NCBI GenBank assembly: GCA_025765615.1
Contig: JAIVFJ010000006.1
Location: 372,001-436,000, forward strand
DNA: 64,000 nt
Reading direction: 5' to 3'
Source of the DNA: Zopfochytrium polystomum
Taxonomy: Eukaryota > Chytridiomycota > Chytridiomycetes > Chytridiales > Chytridiaceae
Part shown: piece by piece, positions 43,445-56,142 of the stretch
Layout of the letters: each line of letters begins with the position of its first letter
Position numbering within the stretch: position 1 is the stretch's first letter
Translations under genes and position numbers: made by a program
The notes under the pieces: generated by a model
What the model was told of the DNA's origin: nothing
Database searches by the model: none
Seen by the model: the letters and a program-made list of their open reading frames with translations, nothing else

Positions 43445-45461
43445 TTGGTCTGGTTGAAGAAAGAGTGAGGCAAGGCGATCGAGACTTCGCGAGGGACGGG
43501 GGGGGGGGGAGGGGAGGGGGGAAGTTGGGGCGAGCGATTAAGGGGAACTGGTAGGCCGTGAAACGTGGAAGTTCTGGCACCGATCGCGTCATGCAAGGCC
43601 GCCGGTGGCCTGGTTCTCTTTTTGGGAACCACTCGCGGCCGGATCTGCTCGCTCACCAAGCTCAAGAGATGGTGGCGAGCGCCTGGACGCGTGTCATCTC
43701 TTCAGCAACTATTCCTCCAGTTTTAGGAATCCATCGATGCGACGATGCTGCCGATTCCAGCGGGAACCTGCTAAGGGAGCGGGAAAAGATTGTCCGCGTC
43801 TAAGACGTCCAACCACCACCATCCCGCCGTTTGGAGTACCCACTCCACCCATCGCTCACACTCTTCACGCGAGCGCGCACGCGCGCTCGTCGAAGGAGCC
43901 GACGGCCGCGTCTGCGACAACCACCACACAAACGCGCGCTGGATGGCCGGGGAGCGGGTTCGCGTCGCCGCCTCTCTCCGCTCACATCGCTCACTCTTCA
44001 CGTCCTGTCGGCTGTCCCGGGCCCTTTCTCCCGTGTTGGCGCGCGCTCCTGCCCCCCGCCGCCGGCAGCCCATACCTTCTTCGCCTCTGTCGCTTGGGCG
44101 CCCGATTTTTTTTGGCTTTTTTTTTCTTTTTGTTTCTTTGGCAACCTCCCTTCTCTCTTCTCTCTCCCTCTCTCCCTCTCCTCTCTCCCTCTCCCTCGTC
44201 TCTATCTCCTCTCCTCTCTCTCTCTCCTCCTCTCTCTCTCGTCCTCCTCCTCTCATCTCCCCTCTCTCCTCCTCTCTCTCTCTCTCTCTCATCTCTCCTC
44301 TCCGCCTCCTCCTCTCGTCTCTCCCTCCTCTCTCTCGCTCTCCTCTTCCTCTCTCTCTCCTCTCTCTCCTTCTCCTCCTCTCCTCTCTATCTCTCACATC
44401 CGCTCTCTCGTCTCTCTTCCTCCTCTATCTCTCCTCTCTCTTCTCTCTCTCTCCATCGCCGCTTCCCTGTCTCTCTCCCCGCTCAACCAATTTAAGGGAA
44501 CAACAAAAGGCAGTTGTAACAAATTTGTGAAACCGCCAGATTTCTGAACCGCCGCACCAAGGTTTCGGTGCCACGTCATGCCCCTGTTTCGACAGCTATC
44601 AAACACCCAACCCCCCAAACAGGTAACTTGCTCTTCGGTCGGCTGACACGCGCTACCCCTGCTGACTCGCTGTTGAGGTTTAATGCTTGAAGAAACGACA
44701 AGTCCCCACGACAGTTTCGCCGCCGCCCACACTTCGTATGGGCATGACGGCGATATGACCAACGAAGCACGAGACATACTCTGGGAGGTGGCGATTACTA
44801 CTTTGGGCAAAAGACGAGACCAAAAAAAAAATCGCTGGCAAACGCCTGGTTCACAAAAAAAAAAAAAAACGTTCCACTACAAGTAGCAAAAGGCCGGCGA
44901 AACTATTTTTTGAGCTAACGTGAATTTTTATTTGGGAAAGCCTTCGTGTCCTAACTATGGAAAATTTAGCATCGGTGCAAGCAGCTTGCGTCCCGCGGAA
45001 GGTCAAATGACCTTTCCTAGCGTCCTAATGGCCGACCCATCCAGTTTATGCATATGCGATTTTTTATTTACCGAGGCTTGTAAATGAACTTTGAATTGAC
45101 AATTCGTTCCTTCGTGAATGGAGCATTTATTTTCATGCTCTTAATGCCGCTTCTTGTTGGATGGGGAAGAGGGTTTGAAAAAAGCAAAAGGGAGTCAAAG
45201 AAGCAGGGTTGGGCCGACCGGGCCTGAAGGGAAAAGGGGATTGGAGAGAATGATGATAGACAAGCTTTCTCGCGAAATAATAGCGACCCGACGCCACTCA
45301 GACAAGGGTAAGAACAGACTGGGAAACGGGAAACGGAAGGAGAAATGCATCAACCGCGGCATAATAATAGAGCGAGATAAACGTAAAGATTGAGGGATGT
45401 GTGCGCGCAGTTGAAAGGTCATTGTCTCACACGCGGACAAACAGGAGCAAACACTCCGACT
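43445..45461. other. 2 kb spacer, CT-rich low complexity
   Basis: Upstream of the Rab gene. 44150-44475 is almost pure C/T; frames through it read only S, L and P. Short A runs occur at 44822-44830 and 44857-44870. No gene recognised. Confidence 0.6.
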
Positions 45462-48400
45462 CTACACGAGCGCGGCGACAGCAACAGCGACTGCGAGCGG
45501 AAGCGCCACACCAAGAGCTCCGGCAGCCCCCGACGCGCTTGAACGTCACCGCTGTAGAACAGGTTCGCCGCCTTAGTCGACGTCGCCGGCGCCGCCGCCC
45601 CACCGTAGCTGGGGGAGGTCGCAGGGGCCGCCGCCTGACCGGTCTGCTTCGCGCTGTAGCTGTGGCACCCACCGTAGGCGAGCGACGTCGCTGGAGCCGC
45701 CGCCTGGCTGGTCTGCTTCGCGCCGCCGTAGTTTGACGTCGCAGGCGCCGCCGCCGCCGACGTCGCCTTGCCACCCGCGTACGGAACCGTCGACGCTCCG
45801 GCGACCCCCGACGGTCGCACCGCACGTCGTACCCAGCCGCCGTCCCGTTGCGTCTTGCCGCCCGCCGGCGTAACCACCACAACGGGCAACCTTATCCCCG
45901 GCCCCCTGCGGGCCCGCGGGCGACCACGACCGCGCTCGTGTCGATCCCGCAGTCGACGCCCGCAAACGGCTTCTGGCACACGCATCCTGGTTCCCGCAAG
46001 TCCCGCGGCCGGGAGCACCCGTTGACGCACGGGTTTCGTGCCGAACCCGGCCTGCGCCGCTCTGTCGGCGGCGGCGGCGGCGGTGTCGGCGTCGCACGAA
46101 GCCTGCTGGCGCTGGGTGCGGGTCGCGCAGTAGGTGTGTAGGACTTGAGGTGGCCATCGCAGAAGAGGAGGGAGCCGCCCGTGGTTCAGGATGTCGGAAC
46201 GCGCAGGATGCGATCGACTGGGCGCGGGCGAGCGGGTAGGCGGGCGTCGCAACCGGGAACCGTTAGGAGGGGTCGTGCAGTAGGCGGTCGCGTTCGCGAC
46301 GGCGTCGGGCGGTGGGAGGGTGTAGCTGGGCGGGGTAGTACGGTGTGCCCGTGGTGGTCGTTGCGGGGGATGAGGAGACCGTGGTGCCTGGCGCAGCGAC
46401 ACGTGAGGTGCCGTAGAGGGACGCCGCGGACGACGATGTCGCAGTCTGCGACGACGACCAACGACGGGGCGGCAGCACTACCGGTAGAAGATGCGTCGCC
46501 ATAGGAGACGGAGGAGGGGTACCACAGCGCTTCCCGTGCTGGCGACGCTGCTCGAGCTCGCACCGTTGCTGGACGTGACCTCGCCGTAGGTGGTGGATCC
46601 AGATGGAGCCGCCGCGCTGCCGGTCGACGCCAAGTCGCTGCTGGTTGTGGGGGTGGCCGACGGTGGCGCCGTCGTAGGCAGGAGTGTTGTCGTATGAGCA
46701 CGTGCTAGGGTTGTATTTCGGAACCGACACAGTGGAGGAAGACATGGGGGTCGAGGACGCTTGTGGTGGCAGTGGTGGACTGCGTCGGCGCGCTAGTGAG
46801 GCTGCCGGGCCGACGAGGAGGCACTCGAGGAAGCACCGGCCACAGAACTGATACTGCTCACGACGGAAGAGGAGCCGTACACATTGGAAGTGATGGACGG
46901 CGAGGCTGTGGAGGACGAGGAGTCGGACGTGGAGCTCAGGAACGAGTCAGTTGAGGATGAAGAGTCGCTGGCGGACGACGAGGACGAGCTGGCGGTGGAC
47001 GACGCCGAGGAGGACGCTGTGTCGACTGAGGATGAAGTTCCTGCGGACGAGGATGACGCGTCTGAGGATGAAGTTCCTGCGGACGAGGATGACGCATCTG
47101 CGGCGGACGACGTGGACGTTGCGCCGGAAGCTGTTGAGGACGCCGACGACGACGAGTCAGAGACACTCGAGGACGGCGCAGTGCTGGAAGACGAAGTGTC
47201 GGAGCCGTAGACCTGCGATGACGACGACAGCAGAGAGTCTGCGCTGGTGGAGGACGAAGCGGTGGAAGACGACGCGGACGAAGTGATTGACGCACTGCTG
47301 GAGGACGACGCGGTGGAACTGACTGTCATGCTGTCGGATGAAGTAGCACTTGCGGTCGACGAAGAGTCCGAGGACGCACTGGGCGACGCGGAGCTGGAGG
47401 AAGTCGAAGACGACACAAGCGAGTCAGTTGCGGCGGTTGACGATGAGAAACTGGATCCAGCGTTCGCCGAAGACGTCGCCGAGGCGGCATCGGAGGAGGG
47501 CGAGGAGGTTGCGGAGTCAGTCGTGGAAGCGCTGGACGATGACGCAGAGAAGGTCGTGGAAGCGGTGGACGAGGAAGCAGAGTCGGTCGTGGAAGCGGTG
47601 GTGGAAGCGCTCGACGAGGACGCAGAGTCGGTCGTGGAAGGAGGGGAAGCGGAGGACGACGAAGTGCTCGAGGCCGAGTCCGTGGAGGATGTACTGGAAT
47701 CTGCGTCGAAAGAAGATCCAGAAGATCCGTCGGACGACGACGACGAAGGAGCGGCGGCAGACGAGGTGGAAGAAGCGCTAGAGCTGGTTGAGTCTGACGT
47801 GGTGGAGGAGGAAGCCGACGACGACGAAGACTCGGCACCGTAGGAAGTGGAGGAGTCCACGGTGGACGAAGAAGAAGAGTAGGAAGTGGAGGAGTCCACG
47901 GTGGACGAAGAAGATGAGTCGGCACCGGACGAGGTGGAAGAGTCGAAGGAAGTCGACGACGAAGAACGGGCTCCGTACGAGGTGGAAGTAGTCACGGAAG
48001 AACTGGTGGAGTCACTCGAGCTGCTGCTACTGCTGCTACTGCTACTAGCGGCGCCAGCTGGCGACGTCGAAGATACCGCCGAGGACGACGACGCAACGGA
48101 CGACGAAGAGCCAGACGCAGAGCTCGCAGAGGACGACGACGACGACGACGACGACGGAAGGGTGCATTGGTTTGTGTACTTGCGGTCCTTGATGCCGTCC
48201 TTTGGCTTGTAACCCTTGCCGACGTTTGCGCCGTCAATGTCCCTGTGCAGCGGGTGGCGGACAAAGTCCTTGTACACGCCGTGGAACATGGACTCCTCCG
48301 ACTTGACGCGCCACGACTCTACGAACTGCTCCACCTCGGACCACCAGTGCGACGCCCCCCAGAGGTCGATCAGCGCGCCCCCGGTGGCCTTGGGCGAGTT

Positions 48401-49540
48401 GCACAGACCGCCGAGCGAGTCAGTGTAGCCGGGGGTAGCGTGCACGATAATGTCAAGGTAGTTGAAGCGGGTAGATGTCGTCGCATGTCGTGCAACCGGT
48501 GCTGTGGGCCCAGTTGACGATGACCTGCGAACCGTCGTCAAGATCAAAGATGTAGCTGTCGCCGTCGACTCGGTGCTCGATGCCGTCCAGCGAGTCGGTG
48601 ATGCGCTCGAACTGCGGCCGCTGGCGGGACGACCAGTCCGGGTCGCTGAATTTTTCGCCCGTGATGGAGATGACTCCGGCAGAGTTTCCGTAGCGAATGG
48701 CGACGGCGCCCGTGCAAGTCGCGCCGACAATGTTCTCCCAAATGGTGCAGGCGAATTGGTAGACCTCGACGACCAGATACTCAGTTTTAACGAGGTAGAA
48801 AATACCCTTGCCTTGGTGGGTGAAGACGCTGCCGTCAAAGGTCGTAAAGTGCGGGTCGCCGTACGAGGTGCAGGAGTTGGTCTTCTTGACTTTGCGTTTG
48901 GTTGGGAGCTTGCACTTGTACTTGTGGTAGTTTGCGTCGCAGGGAGCGTCGACGTCGGCGATGAGCTCGCCCTTGGCATCATCTTCCTTGTCGTTAAAGT
49001 CGTGGATGGGTACTACGTGGATCGGTTTTGGCTGGCGGCGTACGGGAGGGCGCGAAGTGAAATCAACACCACGTCAGCCAGGTTGAAGCAAATTACGATG
49101 AATGAATTTTTTCTCACCTTGTCCCAGTCTTCGGGCGAGAAATCAATGCTGGGAACGTCGAACCTCCACCCGGAGGCGGACAGCGCAATATTCACGGCGC
49201 CCACCGGCTTCGACGCCAGGCAGACGGAGACCATTCCGTGAAAGTCGACGTCGTCAAAGTCGATGATGCTCGGCGTGAAGACGACGAGGCTCGAGTTGTC
49301 GCCCCCCTGCGCGTTGGCGCCATTGTTGCCCTTGTTGTCGTCGCTGCGGCCGTGCCAGAGGTTGCCTAGACCGTTGAGCACGTTGGACAGCAGACCGCCA
49401 CCGCCGGCGCCATGGCCGCCAAATGTGCGGCGGAAGAGACTGGTGCCGATATTGTTATTGTCCTGCGACGCCATCGGCGTTGCGGACGCAGCGGAAACGA
49501 TAGCCGTTAGCGCCGCGACTGGGGCGAGTAGGCGAACCAT
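45462..49540 (-). CDS. Large secreted surface protein: VWD domain, Ser-rich stalk, EGF-like module, probable GPI signal; frame-broken
   Basis: Exon 1 (49118..49540) encodes a signal peptide (MVRLLAPVAALTAIVSAASA) and a Gly-rich segment; a GT-AG intron leads to exon 2 from 49031. A von Willebrand D domain follows (CTSYGDPHFTTFDG, FACTIWENIVGATC, YLDIIVHATPGY, GGLCNSP). A stalk of about 450 residues, mostly Ser with Ala/Thr/Asp, follows to about 46800, then Ser/Thr/Pro-rich sequence, an EGF-like module near 45910-46030 (NPCVNGC, GCVCQKPFAGVDCG) and a C-terminal hydrophobic tail (GALGVALPLAVAVAVAALV) like a GPI-anchor signal. The frame shifts by one base at several points (48468, about 46800, 46500, 46030 and near 45540). 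Role unknown; adhesion to host or substrate is plausible. Confidence 0.72.
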
Positions 49541-49965
49541 TTCTTAGTGGGGTTGGGGGGTTGGAAGGGTGATGTGGTGGGGTTTTGTTTGAACAGTAGG
49601 ACTCTCTAGAGACGATTGTATAGGTAGCTTTTTCAGCTGCAAGTGTACAGTCTATGTGAGTGGTGAGCCACTGCTTTACTGTAGTGAACGGAGGACTGGG
49701 GGGAGAATTTATATGCATTCGCCTGCAAAGGGCACAAAACGGAGGGGGTGATTAGGTGATTAGAGAGAGAGAGAGACACGAAATCTAAAATGAAACACAA
49801 ACGAAGAGAAAGCGAAAAATTCTCTGCTGTCAAAAATGAAATTGCCCGTTTCATTTTTAAAAAAAGGCGTTATTATTGGACCAATCAACGTCTGTCTCGT
49901 CCGCCCGCGCCACAATTGTTTGGGCAAAGCTACAATTTTCGTTCCGTTTATTTCATTTACACGGC

Positions 49966-50003
<38 letters not shown>

Positions 50004-50162
50004 CCCTCGGCGTGGGCTGTGCCGCGGCACTTTTTTTGTGAGGCGCACTCCTTCGGCTGCCGCACACACGCACACACACACTCTCTCTCCGGAAAAGGCG
50101 CACCCGCGGGCGCGAAATTGAGCAGGCGCCTCCCAACGGACGGTTGCGGAGTCATGGATGGA

Positions 50163-50256
<94 letters not shown>

Positions 50257-50380
50257 GTGTGTGAGTGACTGAGTGAAGAAACATTACATTTATGCCTGAT
50301 GCAAATACTGATAGCGAGAGAGAGACTGGTGAGACAAGGCATGAGAGCGCTACAATGCCAACTCCATTTCAACATTCCGT
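49541..50380. other. Spacer with poly(T) and (GA)n
   Basis: A 37-base T run (49967-50003) and (GA)n (50169-50251). It is the upstream region of the surface-protein gene and downstream of VPS72. No coding signal. Confidence 0.6.
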
Positions 50381-52951
50381 CTACACTGCTGGAGACCCTT
50401 CAAATGGACCGACCATTCCGCCGCCTCCAACAGCAGCAGCCATGCCCTCGGGATGTGAAACCGGACCTCCTGCCAAACCGCCACCACCTGCTCCGCCAAC
50501 CACGGTCATACCCCCCATCCCAATCCCGACAGGCCCGGCCACTGGGCCGCCCATACCGCCGCCGCCGCCTCCGCCCCCTCCCCACGTCCCCGGCGCGTTC
50601 CCGACCTGCAGCATGCGCCCGTCAGGCCCGACCGCGACCCCGACGGGCCGACCAAACGAGCACTCGAGCCACCCGACCGGCGCGCGTCGCACGTGCACCG
50701 TCTCGAACGGGTGCACGAACCCGTCCAGGAGCGGGCTCCACGCGAACCGGTGCTCCTGGCACAGCTTGATGATCGTATACGCCTCCTTGTTGGCAAACGG
50801 TGTCGACGTGTGGGGGTCCCGGTACCGCGCTGGAAGCCCCGTGATCGGACACACCGACTTTGGAACCACCGTCGCCACCGCCGCCACAGCAGCCGGCGGA
50901 CCGCCCGCTCCTGCTCCTGCTGCAGCCCCACCCGCTCCCGCGCCCGCACCCACCGTCCCAGGCGAGGCGGGGTTCGTTGGTGAAGATAGAGACGATGACG
51001 ACGACGACGACGACGACGAAGACGAAGACGAAGACGATGCCAACGTCGGCCCGGCCGCCGTCGCTGTCGTCGACATTGCCAAGGCGCCCGACGCCGGAGT
51101 GGTCGGCGTCGACAGCGGCTGCGGCGGAGGCAATTGCGGAGTTTGCGGCGGCGGCGAGGAGGACCTCAGCGACGACGGCAGTAAGGATGCCTGGCCCGCA
51201 TCGTCCGCTGGTGTTGGGCCAGAGTGCGGTTGAGCGAGCGCAGCCTGCGGGTCGGCTGCAAAAGGAGGCTGCCCGTGCTGGGGCGCCGGCGTCGGAGCCA
51301 TTCCAGTCCCTGACCGCCCCGCCATTCCAAGCGGGTCCAGCAACGGAGGTAGAGAACGCGTCGCCATCGGCACGCTGTCCAAAGTGGGCAATCGGTTGAG
51401 GTGAGCGTCGGAAATACAGGAAACTGACTTGCGATGGCTCTTTGGCGCCACTCTTTTCTCCGCAATGGAAGAGTCTGGTGGCGCCGTAAGAACAGGTTAC
51501 AAATGAGCGATAGACAGCGGGCAAAGAAGTTTGCTTCAAAGCTACACTCACCGACTCGCTTCATCCATCTCCACGGATCCTTCTCGTAACCAGAGAAAAT
51601 CAGGTAGTTTCTCGTGTATCTCTCCTTCTTCCTTTGGCGCTCCAGTTCCCTTCGTTTCGCGGGCCTTAAAAATTCTCCGCCGTTCTCGGCGGCTGCTCTG
51701 CCCGTCTCTCCCATAATAAATTCATCATCATCCTCCTCATCGTCGTCGTCATCGTCGCTACTGCTTCCGCTACTGGACTCGTCCAGCTGGGATACGCGCC
51801 TCCCGAGTCCGTCCACTGTAATTGACAGATACGTAATCGCGCGGCCAGTGCCACGGCGGCGTTCCTTCGCCGCCTCCGCCGCCTTTCGGGCGTTAGCGTG
51901 CCATTCGTCCTCCAAGCGGCTAACGTCCTCCAGATACTTGAGATTCATCGGTTCGGTGACCTCCAACGCCTCCGCAATAAGCTCGGTCTGTGTCAACTGT
52001 TGCGGCTGCGGGCGATTCGGTGCGGGAGTTTGATGTTGCGAGTCGTTCTGCAAACAGAGCGTGGCGGGAGGTCCGAAAAACCCACCATATTCTGTCGGTA
52101 AGCGGGAAGGTGGGAGCGGGCGCGAGTTCAAAGAAACTTCAAAAAGACGAACAAACCCTGCGTGCTCGCATTCGCGCCTCCAGCCTCTGCTTGCTCCTTA
52201 CAGTTGCTGGCCGGTCGGACGTGCGTCGTCCCACTGCTGCTTCTGCTCCGTCGGGAGTCGCCCAAACATCGCGCCGCGGCTTTCGCACTCTCGTCCTGGT
52301 CGCATTGGCGGGTGTAAAGGGTGCAAATGGCGACGACGCTGCGCCCGGGGTTCCCGGCGTCCCGGCCAGCGATGGCGAAATTGGGTATCCATCGACCGAT
52401 CCTCCAGGGGTGTCCGAGCCACCTCCGGGCAGCGAGTGACGCGGACGATTGAGTAGAAGGTGCGGTTGTATCCGACGCTGAAGATCATCACGAGGGTCAG
52501 TGGGCGCTTTGATGAATCCCAGGGCTTCATTGGTGGGAGGGAGGAGCTAACCACCTTTCGACGTGGACGCGAGTCCTCATCGTCATCATCGTTCGTTGCC
52601 GTCCGTGACAGGGGTGCACGACCCGCAGCACTGCCGGCTAGTCGCAAGGACGTGTAGTTGGCCAGATCGTGGTACTCTTCGTCGTCCAGATCCGCGTTGT
52701 CGTCCTCTTCGGTGCTTTCAAAGTCGGAGTCGATTACATCGTCCTCCTCTGCAACGTACGACTTAGGGGAATCGAGGGAAACTGGGCTAGATTCATGTTG
52801 TCCTGGCCAACTTACCCTGGACAACGGCGTCCGCATCGTTCCAGTCGTCCGCGGCTGCTACCGCCACCTCATCGGGTATTTTTGTCGACGTTGCGCTAGC
52901 TGCAGTCGGGACTGCCGAAGATGAAAGAAATTCTTTGATCAAGAGCTGCAT
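50381..52951 (-). CDS. VPS72: VPS72/Swc2 (YL1), histone H2A.Z-binding subunit of SWR1
   Basis: complement(join(50381..51423,51552..52047,52157..52477,52555..52781,52816..52951)), 740 aa. The N-terminal YL1 region has the acidic H2A.Z-binding motif (EEDDVIDSDFESTEEDD), basic RRK segments and VRSKQRLEARMRARR. The middle has QLTQTELIAEALEVTEPMN and LEDVSRLEDEW. The C-terminal YL1-C domain is CPITGLPARYRDPHTSTPF and ANKEAYTIIK. Between them is a Ser/Ala/Pro-rich insert with a long Ser run, and the end is Gly/Pro-rich, making it about twice the animal length. SWR1 deposits H2A.Z. The first intron would be only 34 bp, so that junction is the least certain. Confidence 0.88.
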
Positions 52952-53124
52952 CCTGTTTCCCGCATTGCTGTGAAGGGGAGAGGGGGCCGCGGGGGCGATT
53001 TGAGAAGGACGTTTGGCGCTTCAGCAATGCTGGCAATGTCCCTCTCCACGTTCGAAGATACCTCCTCCGTTCTCGGTCCAGCATCGCGGCAGTGATTTGT
53101 ACTTTGGTGGTACGGACCAGTATT

Positions 53125-53160
<36 letters not shown>

Positions 53161-53203
53161 CTTTGGTTCTTTCTTTGATTGCGAGACCAAGAGTGACCGG
53201 ACC
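52952..53203. other. Short intergenic region with a T run
   Basis: A 32-base T run at 53129-53160 lies between the VPS72 start and the end of the TPR gene. Confidence 0.6.
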
Positions 53204-55637
53204 TCAGTGCGAAGGCCGACGGCTGGGCAGCAGCCCCTCCAAGTGCTCACCAAACCAACCAGTCGCCACAAGCACAGCGATACCCGCAACGAAAACGCCC
53301 AAGCCAATCATTATGTCTGTCCAGTGGCTACTAGCTGCCCTCCGTTGTTGATGTTGTTGTTGCTTCTGCTGCCGTTGCCTCGACGCTTGGCCGCCACCAG
53401 CAACCCCGCCGCCGTCGATATTGTGCTCTCCGTTCTCGCCGGCTTCTCCGCCATCGCTCTCGCCCAACCACTCCTCTCCCTCCTCGTCCGAGTTTCGATC
53501 ATAACCCGACGGAGACTTCGTGTCCGTTCCAACGACTGGGTCACGAACGTCATCAGGACTTGACACATTGTTCATCCCTGATTCGTTGCCCTTCGCCTTT
53601 TCCTCTCGCTGGTTATCAACTCCGCTCGCAGGCTGCTCCTCGAGTCCCTGATAGTAGCTCTCCAAGAACTCGAACACTTTCTGCTCATCGTCACAAGTGT
53701 AAAAAGTTGGTGCGGTCCACTTTGCTGGCTTCTTTCCGTCTGCATCTTCTTCCACATCGTCCTCGGATTCGTCAACGGCCAGCCTTGGCAGCCACCATCG
53801 CAGGCGCCCTTTCGAGCTGCCAGAATCGGTGCTTTCGGACACAGCGTCTCCACCAACATCGTCAGCCCACATTGCCATAAAGTCGACCACAGTTTTTGCT
53901 TTCTTGGACACAATCGATGCGTATGTCCCATGCTTCTTCAGGTGGGGAAGTAGAGATGAGCGAACAAGCGAGCCAGCAACCGGTCCCAGCTTGGCCTCCG
54001 AGGGGGGAACGCATGAGTGCGTCCAAACCATTGACCATGGCGCGAACTCCGGATAAGCTTTGTTGAAAAGCCGACAGTAGAGAAGGGCCGTGATAAGCGG
54101 TGCATTCGGAACAGTGTACGAGATCCAAGATGTTGCAGTCACATCTGGCTGGAGAAACGAGTTACGCGTTAGGTCAATCGTCGCATGTTGATTTCTTTCC
54201 TTTCCGTCACCTTAAAGTAAGGATTTAGACCAACTGGTGACATCCCGCGGCGGAAATTCGGATAAATCAGTCTCATAGTCTTTTCGACGAACTCCGCGAA
54301 TTTCGTGTCGGATAGCTGAGGCACGACTTTTTTGTCCCAATTCTTGAAGTCAAAGTACGAAATTGGTTGATTCTTTTCGGACTTAAAGAACTGTTTCAGG
54401 TCCTTGATTTTGGAGGAAAGATGTCAAACGTGCGGAAAACTACCTTAAAATGAAACACCACTGTGTCTCACCCACGACTTGTATCTCAAATCCATCATCA
54501 TTCCCATAATCCGTTTGTCGAATCCATCACCTCTGCGCGAATTTCTTGAATTACTGCTTCCATTCGACGGGGACTTTTCAGCTAGTGTCGAGGCTTCCAT
54601 GTATGCTTTCTTCAGCAGGGCGTCATCTGGTGCGTGCTCGAGCCCGCATTGGAAAGCATGAGCAGCTGCCGTGTACTTTTTTCGTTTCAAGTCCACATTG
54701 CCTTCGCGTGAACTTGTCGTCAAGACTAAGTCTCGTGCAAAAATACTCACCTTTGCGCAACCAGGCTTTCGGCCACTTTGGGTTTACTAGAGTGCACCGC
54801 TCCGCCATCTGTCTCGGTGCAAGTTAAAATGATAAACAGGAAACTGTTCAGTTGGTTACCTCAGCTGCTTTATCCAACTCATTTAATTTAAGGTAGGCAA
54901 GGCTGAGATTCGATAGTACACTTGAGTTAATCCTGTCCAATTTCAAGGCCTCCTCCCACTTCTCGACCGCTTCCATGACCTTTCCGTCCTGCTGAGCGCT
55001 AAGCCTGGTGTCAGCAGCGAGTGTTGCAAGGAGTACCTTAAATAAACTGTTTCCAGACTCTTTCAGCTCTACAGCCCGTTCCGTGTTGGATGCCTCCTTC
55101 TTGAGCATTTCTGTCACCGCCATCTTGAACACTTCAGCTGACTTCTTGTCACCAAGCTTGGTGTAACATTGGGAAAGTCGCGCCGCAGCAGCTGGGTGAG
55201 TCGCATAGCATCCTGGAGCAATCTCGTCAGGGAGCTGAACGTTTGGAAGCGAAAGCACTGTGCGACAGTCGGAGATTGCGGCTTCGAACGATTTTATCTG
55301 GAAAGCGGTGCATCAGACGCCTTTTGTTCAGCCTTTGTCCAGTTACCTCCATGACTGTAGGAGCGTTTCGCGGTTTTAATTGGAGAAACAAGGAGGTCAG
55401 TTCAAGCAACGGCCCAGCAAGCGGGAGAGGAGCCAACAACACGCTTTCAGTTTGGTCCCTACAGCAGGTCGACCTGGACAACAAGGCAAGGGCCGCATTT
55501 GGAAGATTATGATTATCGATAAGATCGGAGAAGGCAGCCACGGCGGCTTTGTAGTCTTTCCGTGCTGAGGCTTGCTGTGCCGCGAGGAGAACGCTGCGCG
55601 TGTCCTTGTCGGTGACGGCTGCTTGTGCGGACATCAT
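53204..55637 (-). CDS. TPR protein with C-terminal membrane anchor
   Basis: complement(join(53204..54148,54211..54402,54472..54701,54751..54808,54860..54991,55037..55297,55347..55637)), 702 aa, phases consistent. TPR-like repeats fill the N-terminal half (SARKDYKAAVAAFSDLI, SVLSNLSLAYLKLNELDKAAE, AERCTLVNPKWPKAWLRKG, KYTAAAHAFQCGLEHAPDD). A second region (ISYFDFKNWDKKVVPQLSD, YCRLFNKAYPEF) is not recognised. The last ~150 residues are Asp/Glu/Gly-rich with a Gln-rich stretch, and one membrane segment (IMIGLGVFVAGIAVLVATGWF) about 20 residues from the end makes it a tail-anchored protein. It resembles chaperone-binding TPR receptors such as Tom70 or OEP64 only in layout. Confidence 0.72.
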
Positions 55638-55691
55638 TGCGGGTGGCCGCTGTGGAGGAAGTGTTCTGTGACAAGATTTTTGTATTGGTGA

Positions 55692-56142
55692 TCACCACAA
55701 AGCCTTCCTCACGCCTGGAAGCTCCCCCGCCAGCGCTTTTTCTCTAAACACGATCTTGCTGAGCTTGAATTCTCCAATGTAGCCCTGTTTGAGAGAGGAC
55801 AAACGAATCGCGTCAGAGAGATGGATACAGAGAGATAGAGAGAGGAGAGAGGAGTGAGTGCGCGGACTGTTTCGACTCTTTTCTAATCAGCATCAACCTC
55901 TCGCCCCTCGCACTCACTCACTCACTCACCCGCGACTTGCCCGACTCGATGCAGCGTGAGTGAAGGGCCGACGGGCGCGCGTAGCGGGAAAACTTTTGCA
56001 GCTCGAGCTGCGCCTTGAGGCGGAGCATGAGGGGGAGGGACTTGTCCTTCATGACCATGCGGAGAGCCTGCCGCTGCGGCTCTTGCTCGGCGACGACGAA
56101 ACGGGCGATGCGATCGCGGAGTCTGATGGCTAGGGCTGGCAT
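55692..56142 (-). CDS. MRPS14: Mitochondrial small-subunit ribosomal protein uS14m
   Basis: complement(join(55692..55784,55930..56142)), 101 aa. It matches uS14m/Mrp2: a basic N-terminus, LPLMLRLKAQLELQKFSRYARPSA, SRCIESGKSR-GYIGEFKLSK and IVFREKALAGELPGV. The bacterial zinc ligands are missing, as in mitochondrial forms. The 145-bp intron contains a GAGA tract. It binds the head of the mitochondrial small subunit. Confidence 0.9.

Noticed and set aside
43790..44547. Overlapping open frames rich in Ser/Leu/Pro or Arg/Glu
   Set aside because: Translation of a CT-rich simple-sequence tract; all six frames stay open because the tract lacks stop codons.
46884..48212. Long acidic (Glu/Asp/Val-rich) open frames on the plus strand opposite the Ser-rich stalk
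   Set aside because: They are the antisense of serine codons (TCN/AGY read as GA/CT-rich acidic codons); no start context, no domain, and the minus strand has VWD and signal-peptide evidence.
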